A stretch of 64,000 nucleotides of DNA from Longispora albida DSM 44784 (GTDB taxonomy: Bacteria; Actinomycetota; Actinomycetes; Mycobacteriales; Micromonosporaceae), in contig NZ_KB903838.1 of the NCBI RefSeq assembly GCF_000379825.1, positions 63,046 through 127,045 on the forward strand. Reading direction: 5' to 3'. This document shows, one piece after another, positions 35,859-44,805 of this stretch (its first letter is position 1; each line of letters starts with the position of its first letter). The position numbers were made by a program, and so were the translations under genes. The notes under the pieces are model-generated. The model ran no database searches, was not told where the DNA came from, and worked only from the letters and a program-made list of their open reading frames with translations.

Positions 35859-36356
35859 GTGCCCGGCTGGCATGCTGCCCCGATGACGATCCGGTACCTC
35901 AAAGGCGACGCGACCAGCCCGCAGGCCAAGGGTCCGAAGGTCGTCGCGCACGTGTGCAACGATCTGGGCGGCTGGGGTAAGGGGTTCGTGCTCGCGATCT
36001 CCCGGCGGTGGCCGGAGCCGGAGCGCGACTACCGCGCCTGGCACCGGGGCCGGGCCGGTAACGGCTTCGGGCTGGGCGCGACCCGGCTCGTGCAGGTCCA
36101 GCCGGATCTGTGGGTGGCGAACATGGTCGGCCAGCGCGGGACCCGGACGGGCAGTGCCGGCCCGCCCGTCCGGTACGAGGCGATCGGGAAGTGCCTGGCC
36201 GCGCTGGCCGGTCACGCGAGTGCCCTGGGTGCCTCCGTCCACATGCCCCGGATCGGCTGCGGCCTGGCCGGCGGCAGGTGGGAGCTGGTCGAGCCGCTCG
36301 TCGAGCGGACTCTGGTCGCTGCGGGGATCGAGGTCACGGTCTACGACTTCGGCTGA
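35859..36356 (+). CDS. Macro-domain (ADP-ribose binding/hydrolase) protein
   Basis: A 165-residue stand-alone macro domain. Visible landmarks are VVAHVCNDLGGWGKGFVLAI (ADP-ribose-binding loop 1), VANMVGQRG, and HMPRIGCGLAGGRWELVE (loop 2), as in the Poa1p/ALC1-like branch. Such proteins bind ADP-ribose derivatives or remove ADP-ribosyl groups. GTG at 35859 is preferred because GGAGGTGA lies seven bases upstream; an internal ATG at 35883 would also give an intact domain. Confidence 0.85.
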   Translation: MPGWHAAPMTIRYLKGDATSPQAKGPKVVAHVCNDLGGWGKGFVLAISRRWPEPERDYRAWHRGRAGNGFGLGATRLVQVQPDLWVANMVGQRGTRTGSAGPPVRYEAIGKCLAALAGHASALGASVHMPRIGCGLAGGRWELVEPLVERTLVAAGIEVTVYDFG

Positions 36357-36373
36357 GGAGCCTGAGGGCGCGC

Positions 36374-36601
36374 TCAGTTGCAGTAGAACCGGCGTTCGGT
36401 GAAGACGGGCGTGACGGTGCCCCAGCGTTCCCACACGCCGGACCGGCAGGCCCGGTAGGCGCCGCCGATGACGGGGCCGGAGACGCTGCCCTGGTAGTAC
36501 CTGATCTCGGAACCATAGAGCGGCACGGCCTGGGCCGGCGCCGGGCTGACGGCGGCAGCCGCCACGCAGACGGCCCCGGCGAGCAGGATGCGGCGGATCA
36601 T
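36374..36601 (-). CDS. Small secreted protein (DUF6289-like)
   Basis: A 75-residue protein. MIRRILLAGAVCVAAAAVS with an AQA cleavage site near residue 23 is a signal peptide. The mature ~50 residues contain GSEIRYYQGSVSGPVIGG, an RACRSGVWERWGTVTP segment and a C-terminal FYC, with two Cys. This pattern resembles short actinomycete secreted proteins of the DUF6289 type. GGAGGGAG lies just before the ATG at 36601. Confidence 0.65.
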   Translation of the reverse strand: MIRRILLAGAVCVAAAAVSPAPAQAVPLYGSEIRYYQGSVSGPVIGGAYRACRSGVWERWGTVTPVFTERRFYCN

Positions 36602-36818
36602 GGGTGCTCCCTCCACTGTGTACTGAATGTGCGTCCAGTCAACCGTCATCCAGTGGCGATCGTCAATCCCTGCTGCCCGGCATGGCACAGCGCCATGATC
36701 GCGGAGCTTGTCCGCGTTACGACAGGAACCGGGTAACCAGCCCGCCGTCTGCTCTGATGGGAAGTCTTCTGTAGCGCGGCGCGGCCGGTGTGGGGCCGCG
36801 AAGTACCTGGAGCGTCGG

Positions 36819-37589
36819 ATGGCCGAAGAGCCAGCACCTCAGCGAACGAAACCTGTCGTCATCGCAGCCGTGGCGACCGTACTGGCCGCCGTCCTCGGCG
36901 CACTGATCGCTGGCGGCGTGTCGATCTGGCAGACCCTCCGGGCCGGACCGGCTCCCGGTTCGCCCTCCGCCACGCCCACCACAACGGACTCGCGCCCGCC
37001 GTACACACCCCAGACCGGGGCACCGTCACCACCACCTGACCCGGTCGCGCCCGGCCCCGGCCCTGCTCCTGGCCCCACGGTCCCGATGCTCCCGCCGTCG
37101 CGTACCCCTGCCCCAGCGGCCACTCAGCCCGCCACGAGCCCCGCGCAGCCCGCCCCGGTACCCGTGCAGGGCACGAGCTGCCTGCCCGGCGTGTGGCTGC
37201 TGCAGAAGCAGATCGGTGACCTCCCGGACAGCGAGGGCGGGAAGATCCGCGTGAGCCTGGCCAGCCCCGGGTACCTGATGACCTTCGGCGGCTCGGGGAC
37301 AGGCAGCGTCGACATGCCCAGCGCCGGCGTCTGGTACGCGGGCCAGCGCGACGGCCACACCGTCAAGGTCCGCATCACCGGGGCCGCCGGGTTCAGCTGG
37401 ACAGCGTCGGGCGGCACGGTGACCCTCCGCTACGGAGCCAGCAGCCTCGCCAGGGACGTCTACGTCGACGACGTCCACCAGGGCTCGGCCAGCGCGGCGT
37501 ACCCCGACTCGACCATGACCTTCACCTGCCAGTCCGGCACCCTCGACCTCGCGGACAGCGCCACCCAGAGCGGCCTGTCCCGCACGTGA
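36819..37589 (+). CDS. Single-pass membrane protein with Pro-rich linker and extracellular beta domain
   Basis: A 256-residue protein. A short charged N-terminus (EEPAPQRTK) precedes one membrane helix (about residues 13-36), then ~80 residues of Pro/Ala/Thr linker, then a ~130-residue domain with two Cys (TSCLPGVW and TFTCQSG) and beta strands. Topology N-in/C-out is inferred. GGAG lies six bases before the ATG. No known family. Confidence 0.65.
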   Translation: MAEEPAPQRTKPVVIAAVATVLAAVLGALIAGGVSIWQTLRAGPAPGSPSATPTTTDSRPPYTPQTGAPSPPPDPVAPGPGPAPGPTVPMLPPSRTPAPAATQPATSPAQPAPVPVQGTSCLPGVWLLQKQIGDLPDSEGGKIRVSLASPGYLMTFGGSGTGSVDMPSAGVWYAGQRDGHTVKVRITGAAGFSWTASGGTVTLRYGASSLARDVYVDDVHQGSASAAYPDSTMTFTCQSGTLDLADSATQSGLSRT

Positions 37590-37919
37590 TCAAAGAGGTC
37601 CTCACTCAATGACTGGCGGCGCTCTGGCGGCCCCGGGAGCCGACCGGACTGCGCAGAATTCGAGGGCGGATACAGCACCGGTTGTAGAAAGTGGGAGCCG
37701 GTGACCTGGGGAAACGTGAGTGACTTGTCGTTGACCTGCATGAACGTACGTCGTCGTTGATCGTTGTCCCGGTCGGCTTTCAAGATCATCCGGACGGTTG
37801 GCGGACGCGGCGGACGCATCAGATCGGCCCGTCCTGGAGCTTTCCCGGGCGGGCCGACTGCTCATGATCGGCATTGCTGGCAGCTATCGACCGGATGGCA
37901 TGAACCGTACGCTGGTGGG
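37590..37919. other. Intergenic stretch with one hairpin, no supported gene
   Basis: This 330-base gap has no convincing frame on either strand. TCGGCCCG at 37824-37831 pairs with CGGGCCGA at 37850-37857 and may terminate upstream transcription or form part of the XRE gene leader. The base composition becomes less GC-biased from here to about 41.0 kb. Confidence 0.5.
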
Positions 37920-39083
37920 ATGGAGGACGTGGGTGAGCGGGTCAAGCTGTGGCGCAAGCGGCGGGGTATGACGCAGCGAGTTCTTGCGGGCCTGGCCGGA
38001 ATGTCTCAGCCGTATCTATCGCAGATCGAGTCGGGCGTGCGGACTGTGGAGCGGCGCTCCACGCTGCTGGACTTGGCAAAGGCTCTGGCCGTGTCTGTCT
38101 CGGACTTGACTGGGCTTCCCGGTGATCCGACCGACCCCGCGAAAGCGAAGGCGGCTGCGGCTGTCCCCGTCATCCGCGCCGCCCTTGTGGACATCTATGG
38201 CGAAACGGCCCGTCCAACTGGCCGAAGCTCCGAGCAGTTCGCGGCGGATGTTCTGGCCGCCGGGGATCTGCGCGCGGCCACTGACTTCGCTGGCCTTGCG
38301 CCGTTGCTGCCTGACCTGCTTCGAGATGCCTACCGGTACCGCACATGGCTGAGCCACACGGCCGCGCTGTCCACATCGTGCCTGCGGGCGCTCGGCTATC
38401 GCGATCTGGCCTGGCAAGCTGCCGACCTTGCCGTTCGGGTAGCCAGAGAAGACGACGACATCGCCAGGCTCGGTGTCGCACAGTTCCAGCTCCTGCAAGT
38501 GACTCCAGTCGAATCTTCGGCCACCGCCGCACGGATCGCTCAGACTGCCCGCGACGAGCTTGAGCCCCACCTGAGCAACCCGGTTGTCAGGCAGGCGTAC
38601 GGGATGCTCCATCTCCGGCAGGCACTTCACGTGGCCGTGACGGGTGGCGCTGGCCATCAGGACCATCTTCACGAGGCATCAAACCTGGCCGCCTCACTCG
38701 GGGAGCCAGCCGGGGGTGAGTACGATCTGCTCGGCTTCGGGCCGACCAACGTTGGCCTGTGGAGCATGGCTGTCGCGCATGAGCTTGGCGAACCGCACCG
38801 GGTGATCGAGATCGGGCGGGACGTCCAGCCGGACCGGCTGCCGAAGCTAAGGGGCCGCCAGGCTAGCTACTATCTAGATCTTGGGAAGGCGCTGGCCGCG
38901 ATCGGCGGCCACGAACGTGAGGCCGTCGTGATGGTGGGCCGCGCCTGCCACGTCGCCCCCCAGTATGTCCGGGTCATGCCCTCCGCCCGGTCCGCCGTGG
39001 CGTCAATGATCACCCGGGCGAAGCGCCGTGCCGTGGCTGACGACCTCCGTTCGCTGGCGTCCAAAATGGGCATCGACGCATAG
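37920..39083 (+). CDS. XRE-family regulator with a helical repeat (TPR-like) C-terminal domain
   Basis: A 387-residue protein. Residues ~5-60 are a Cro/CI helix-turn-helix (GERVKLWRKRRGMTQRVLAG, SQPYLSQIESGVR). The remaining ~320 residues form paired amphipathic helices as in actinomycete XRE proteins with TPR-like sensor domains. No ribosome site precedes ATG 37920, while TACGCT at 37908-37913 could be a -10 box, so the message may be leaderless. Codon choice (CTT, TCT, GTT) is less GC-rich than in the flanks, suggesting acquisition. It heads a set of very small genes and a toxin/immunity pair. Confidence 0.85.
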   Translation: MEDVGERVKLWRKRRGMTQRVLAGLAGMSQPYLSQIESGVRTVERRSTLLDLAKALAVSVSDLTGLPGDPTDPAKAKAAAAVPVIRAALVDIYGETARPTGRSSEQFAADVLAAGDLRAATDFAGLAPLLPDLLRDAYRYRTWLSHTAALSTSCLRALGYRDLAWQAADLAVRVAREDDDIARLGVAQFQLLQVTPVESSATAARIAQTARDELEPHLSNPVVRQAYGMLHLRQALHVAVTGGAGHQDHLHEASNLAASLGEPAGGEYDLLGFGPTNVGLWSMAVAHELGEPHRVIEIGRDVQPDRLPKLRGRQASYYLDLGKALAAIGGHEREAVVMVGRACHVAPQYVRVMPSARSAVASMITRAKRRAVADDLRSLASKMGIDA

Positions 39084-39150
39084 CACTCAGCAATCACATT
39101 GATGCATGACTTCTCGTAGCTTCTCTGTCACAGGCTGATCGGTCAGCCTC

Positions 39151-39205
39151 AAGGGCGGCGGGCGGTCGACATGGACTCCCCGAGTCTCGGACACCCGCCG
39201 CCCTT
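39151..39205 (+). terminator. Twelve-base inverted repeat between the XRE gene and the small-peptide gene
   Basis: AAGGGCGGCGGG (39151-39162) pairs perfectly with 39194-39205 across a 31-base loop. It can terminate the XRE transcript or structure the 5' end of the next gene. Confidence 0.5.
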
Positions 39206-39229
39206 TCCTGTGCCTGGAGGCGGTGGCCC

Positions 39230-39292
39230 ATGAGCACCCACGTCAACGGCAAGCCGAACGACGGCGAGGACCAGGAGGAGGGCGAGGAGTAA
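39230..39292 (+). CDS. Twenty-residue acidic peptide
   Basis: ATG at 39230 lies nine bases after GGAGG and encodes a 20-residue peptide whose last nine residues are mostly Glu/Asp (GEDQEEGEE). Ribosome site and spacing are good, but the frame is very short. It could be a true small protein or a leader for the downstream genes. No known family. Confidence 0.35.
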   Translation: MSTHVNGKPNDGEDQEEGEE

Positions 39293-39300
39293 CCCGGCGG

Positions 39301-39365
39301 CCTTGCTTGAGTTCGCAACCCGAGCAAGGGGGCCGGAAGCCTTGGGCAGCTCTTGTCCGGCCCCC
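39301..39365 (+). promoter_or_regulatory. Two overlapping, mutually exclusive hairpins before the 95-residue gene
   Basis: Hairpin A pairs CCTTGCT (39301-39307) with AGCAAGG (39323-39329). Hairpin B pairs GGGGGCCGGA (39328-39337) with TCCGGCCCCC (39356-39365) and is followed by TCTAT. The two share 39328-39329, so only one can form fully. This is the layout of an attenuator, and it sits between the 20-codon frame and the next gene. Function is inferred. Confidence 0.35.
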
Positions 39366-39389
39366 TCTATCCCCGAAGGGGCTACAACC

Positions 39390-39677
39390 ATGCTGAACTC
39401 CACACCCGAGCAGCGCAAGGAACTAGGCGCGAAGATCAAAGACTTCGCAGCCAGCTACCAGCCGAACCAACCCGAAGCCATCTTGTTCATGGACGACACC
39501 GGAGAGTTCGGTTACTCCGCCGGACGGCAGGCCCCGGCAGGCTGCCGGATCATCGCGACCCGTGGCGAGCTGGACTGGTTCATGCTCAGCCACGGCTACC
39601 AGCCGGGCGACCTCGCCGACCCCGGCAAGCTTGACGCCTTCGCGGAACTCGTCTTCGACCAGGCAGAGTCGTCGTGA
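39390..39677 (+). CDS. Small protein of unknown function in the toxin island
   Basis: A 95-residue soluble protein (TPEQRKELGAKIKDFAASY, ILFMDDTGEFGYSAG, ELDWFMLSHGYQPGDLA). GAAGGGG lies eight bases before the ATG. A longer in-frame start upstream would run through the hairpins and is not used. The stop overlaps the next gene as GTGA. No family recognised. Confidence 0.65.
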   Translation: MLNSTPEQRKELGAKIKDFAASYQPNQPEAILFMDDTGEFGYSAGRQAPAGCRIIATRGELDWFMLSHGYQPGDLADPGKLDAFAELVFDQAESS

Positions 39678-39826
39678 TCGGCCTGTCCATCAAGGTCACC
39701 TGTTCTGCGGTGAACGGGTGCCGTGACGAGCTGGGCCACCTCAAGGCCCGGCTCCAGCGGCACGAGGTCCAGGGCCAGTCTCACCAGCCGTGCACGGTGC
39801 ACGCCGGGCTGTACCACCGCCGATGA
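39674..39826 (+). CDS. Very small Cys-containing protein of unknown function
   Basis: A 50-residue protein coupled to the previous gene by a GTGA overlap. It has three Cys (VTCSAVNGC and QPCTVH) with His nearby, which could bind a metal. Its stop overlaps an ATG (ATGA at 39823-39826) that opens the next, frameshifted gene. Confidence 0.5.
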   Translation: MIGLSIKVTCSAVNGCRDELGHLKARLQRHEVQGQSHQPCTVHAGLYHRR

Positions 39827-40015
39827 GACCCCCTGACCGCCGTCGCCCTGGCGCTCACTTTCGGCACGTGCTGCGCCCGGGCAGGGGTCATCGCCCTGTG
39901 CTCATGGGCTGTGAAGGAACCCGCCCCGCGCCCGTGGCAGGCGGCTGACCACTCGGCCCATCACTGCCCGCAAGGCACAACGGTCCATAAAGCACCTCTA
40001 GCTACTGGGGAGTGA
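39823..40015 (+). pseudogene. Small membrane protein gene disrupted by a frameshift in a C5 run
   Basis: ATG at 39823 overlaps the upstream stop. After MRPP the frame gives Arg-rich nonsense, but removing one C from the run at 39829-39833 gives MRP-LTAVALALTFGTCCARAG and a ~60-residue protein with one membrane helix, ending at TGA 40013-40015, just before the next ribosome site. The tight fit between neighbours argues that this was or is a real gene. It may be decayed, or the C count may be a sequencing error. Confidence 0.45.
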
Positions 40016-40021
40016 CCTGTC

Positions 40022-40756
40022 TTGAGTTACATGGAAGATGTCGCTGAGGGCTGCGGCGCGGTCGTGCGCCTCATGGAAGAAGACTTGATGAGCATCCTGG
40101 GTGGCGCTATGGAGAACTGCGACAGTGCCGTCTACAACTTCCAGGCCGGCGGGCACAGCGACGCTGTGCAGCAGGCCCTGCATATCCGGGGCATCATCGA
40201 GGAAGCGGCGGGCATGGGTAACGCCCTGATCGAGCGCACCCGCGACGCGCTGAACGCAGCGGCGAACCTGATCGGTTGAAGCGCGGCACCGGCCGTCAGT
40301 GCTCAGCCGCGAGCGGGGCCGGTAACGCCGAAGCCTCCCGCGCCGCCCCCGCCGCCCGACAATGCCAAGGTCACTGAGATTCCGCCGTACGGTGGCCGTA
40401 GCCGTGCACAAGGCAAGCTGTGGTCTGCCGACGGCCGTGCCCTGACCGAGGTCTACCGAGCCGGGGACGGGCCAGCCTCAGGCGGGGCGGGAATCAGGGA
40501 ACCGTGGCGGTCCGAGTCCACGATGACATGGCATGTGGAGGGACACGCTGCGGCGATCATGCGCCGGGACCAGATCAGGAACGCCAGCCTCTACATCAAC
40601 GCGACCCCATGCAAAGGAGACGACGGCTGCGAGGAGAACCTGCGCGACGTACTTCCCCCTGGATACACGCTGACGGTGTACTCGATCCGGAAGAATGGAC
40701 TGATCCGCGTGGACATCTACGAGGGCAACGGGCACGGACTGGAGGACATGGCATGA
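40022..40756 (+). pseudogene. SCP1.201/DddA-like cytidine-deaminase toxin interrupted by an in-frame TGA
   Basis: A TTG start nine bases after GGGGAG opens an 85-codon helical N-terminal domain (to TGA 40277-40279). The same frame continues without another stop to 40756. After the TGA come a Pro-rich linker (PKPPAPPPPP), VTEIPPYGGRSRAQGKL and the deaminase core: TWHVEGHAAAIMRR with catalytic HxE, then LYINATPC and GC (zinc-ligand Cys) and LPPGYTLTVYS. No ATG, GTG or TTG lies in frame between the TGA and the ATG at 40523, which would lose the front of the domain. Intact toxins of this family combine such halves in one protein. Either a decayed toxin, readthrough, or a base error. Confidence 0.75.
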
Positions 40757-40986
40757 CCTACGACCTAGCGGCACACCCAGTGGAAGCCGCCCCTGAGATC
40801 ATGTCCGACCTGCTTGCCCATGCCGGGATTGACACCCTGAAGCTGACCGCCTACGCCCAATCGCTTGGCGTCGTCCCGCCCGACGAACGCGACCGCTGGA
40901 AACTGTGCATGATTCACTTTCCGGACGGGCGAGAGCCTGGTCTGTACTGGGTCCACCCGGACGACGAGGAAGATGAAGACGAGTAG
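40753..40986 (+). CDS. Probable immunity protein for the deaminase toxin
   Basis: A 77-residue acidic protein that starts inside the toxin stop (ATGA). It has an N-terminal helical part (EIMSDLLAHAGIDTLKLTAY), a strand pair (WKLCMIHFPDGREPGLYWV) and a tail of eight Asp/Glu. Small acidic genes directly after and coupled to a toxin are usually immunity genes. I know no family match. A strong hairpin follows. Confidence 0.6.
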   Translation: MTYDLAAHPVEAAPEIMSDLLAHAGIDTLKLTAYAQSLGVVPPDERDRWKLCMIHFPDGREPGLYWVHPDDEEDEDE

Positions 40987-40998
40987 CTCGGCAAGCGC

Positions 40999-41044
40999 AG
41001 CGCCCCGGCGCCCTCCCGCATCATGGGGAGAGCACCGGGGCGCT
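40999..41044. terminator. Hairpin after the immunity gene
   Basis: AGCGCCCCGG at 40999-41008 pairs perfectly with 41035-41044, and a shorter CTCCC/GGGGAG pair lies inside. It separates this island from the convergent kinase gene. From here to 41270 I see no gene. Confidence 0.65.
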
Positions 41045-41270
41045 GTGGCATTTCACGGGCTCGCCAGCGTTGCGGCGGCGGCGAAAGGCCAGCAGGAAAG
41101 CTATGACTGTCCGATAGAGAGTTCCGGGGCGGAGGGGGTTACCCCCACCCGGAACGGCGGTTACTTTGAAGCACTTCCCACGCTCACAACACCGGCATCC
41201 GCCCTCGAATTCTGCTTGCCGCTCGCCACCTGGACCTCGCCATAGCACCACCGCCATGGAGAGAGGACCT

Positions 41271-43187
<1,917 letters not shown>

Positions 43188-43380
43188 CCGCGCCGCCCCC
43201 TCACGTTCCGCCGGACCCACAGTGGACAGTAGCGGCCGGGTGCAGGGGCGGCTGTCGCGTTGAGGACACTTCATTTCAGCCTTACGGCCGGTCGCGTACA
43301 GGCGGATCCGCCCTATTCTGGCCGGGCCGGCGGACATCGCCGCCTGGCGATCCGTCCGCACACGCATGACTGGAGCAGCG

Positions 43381-44802
43381 GTGTCCACAGCCGGCAGTGA
43401 CAAGAAGCGCGGCCGGGCGGCCGGTGACAGCGGGCGGGGCGTGTCCGGCCTGCTGTTCGTGGCCGCCGCGCTGATCTGGGCCGGGCCGCCGGCCGCGGCG
43501 TACGCGGCCTCGGGCAGCAGGTCGGCCGGCCCGCTGACCGCGTGGGAGACGGCTGGGATCAGTGCCCTGGTCGTCGCGTCGATCCTGCTCGCCGTCGTCG
43601 CCACGACCACGCTCGCGTGGATGCTGCACGCCTGGCGGACGCCGGAAACCCTTGCCGCGACCCGGTTCTCCGGCGAGCTGCGCCCGGCGGCGCACCGGTT
43701 CTCGCTGCTCGTCGCGGCCCGGCACGAGGAGGCCGTGCTCGGTGACACGCTCGACCGGCTGGCGGCGCAGAGCCATCCGGGCTTCGAGATCCTGGTGATC
43801 GTCGGGGACGACGACACGGCCACACGCTCGGTCGCGGTGTCCGCAGCCGTCCGCCACCCGGACCTGATCCGCGTGATCGTCGACGACTCGGTCCCCAAGA
43901 GCAAGCCGGCCGCGCTCAACGCCGCCCTCCCGCACGTCACCGGGGACGTGGTCGGCGTGTTCGACGCGGAGGACGAGGTGCACCCGGCGCTGCTCGCGCA
44001 CGTGGACAGCCAGTTCCAGGAGTCGGGTGCCGATGTCGTGCAGGGCGGCGTCCAGCTGATGAACCACGACTCCAGCTGGTGGGCGCTGCGCAACTGCCTG
44101 GAATACTTCTTCTGGTACCGGAGCCGGCTGCACTTCCACGCCAACGCGCGCTTCATCCCGCTCGGCGGCAACACGGTGTTCATCAAGTCCACGTGGCTGC
44201 GGCTCGGCGGGGGCTGGGACGAGACGTGCCTCGCCGAGGACTGCGAGCTGGGCGTGCGGATGTCCGCCGACGGGGCCAGGGTGGCCGTCGCCTACGATCC
44301 GGACCTGGTGACCCGTGAGGAGACCCCGACGACGCTGGGCAGCCTGATCCGGCAGCGGACCCGCTGGGACCAGGGCTTCCTCCAGGTACTCGGCAAGGGG
44401 GAGTGGCGGCGGCTGCCGACGTGGCGGCAGCGCTGGCTGGCCAGGTACACCCTCGCCATGCCCTTTCTCCAGACCTTCTCCGGGCTGATGATCCCGGTGT
44501 CGGCGGCGCTGATGATCTGGGCGAGAGTGCCGACGCTGGTGGTCCTGATCAGTTTCCTGCCAGCGGTGCCCACCGCCGTGACGCTGACCGTGGAGCTGTG
44601 CGGGCTGGCGGAGTTCGCCTCCGTCTACAAGGTCCGCGCCCGTATCCGGGACTACGTCCTCCTCGTGCTCGGCACCTTCCCCTACCAGGTGCTGCTGGCG
44701 TTCGCGGCGATCCGTGCCGTGCTGCGTGAGGTGCGCGGCCGGCGGGACTGGGAGAAGACCGAGCACGTCGGCGCGCACCGCGCCCTCAGTGGCCAGGCGT
44801 AA
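43381..44802 (+). CDS. Membrane family-2 glycosyltransferase
   Basis: A 473-residue processive-type GT2. Two N-terminal membrane helices, then the catalytic domain: FSLLVAARHEEAVLGDTLD, VGDDDTATR, GVFDAEDEVHP (the DxD-like metal site), the acceptor motif CLAEDCELGVRM, and RQRTRWDQGFLQ (Q/RxxRW). Several membrane helices follow. GTG 43381 is chosen because GGAG lies five bases upstream; ATG 43366 is possible. The next gene, a GT39-like enzyme, starts three bases after its stop, so the two likely act on the same polymer or lipid-linked glycan. Confidence 0.88.
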   Translation: MSTAGSDKKRGRAAGDSGRGVSGLLFVAAALIWAGPPAAAYAASGSRSAGPLTAWETAGISALVVASILLAVVATTTLAWMLHAWRTPETLAATRFSGELRPAAHRFSLLVAARHEEAVLGDTLDRLAAQSHPGFEILVIVGDDDTATRSVAVSAAVRHPDLIRVIVDDSVPKSKPAALNAALPHVTGDVVGVFDAEDEVHPALLAHVDSQFQESGADVVQGGVQLMNHDSSWWALRNCLEYFFWYRSRLHFHANARFIPLGGNTVFIKSTWLRLGGGWDETCLAEDCELGVRMSADGARVAVAYDPDLVTREETPTTLGSLIRQRTRWDQGFLQVLGKGEWRRLPTWRQRWLARYTLAMPFLQTFSGLMIPVSAALMIWARVPTLVVLISFLPAVPTAVTLTVELCGLAEFASVYKVRARIRDYVLLVLGTFPYQVLLAFAAIRAVLREVRGRRDWEKTEHVGAHRALSGQA

Positions 44803-44805
44803 CGG

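Noticed and set aside
40277-40279. The TGA in the deaminase gene as a selenocysteine codon
   Set aside because: It lies in a linker, not at an active site, and I see no convincing selenocysteine-insertion hairpin just downstream. Decay, error or simple readthrough are more likely.
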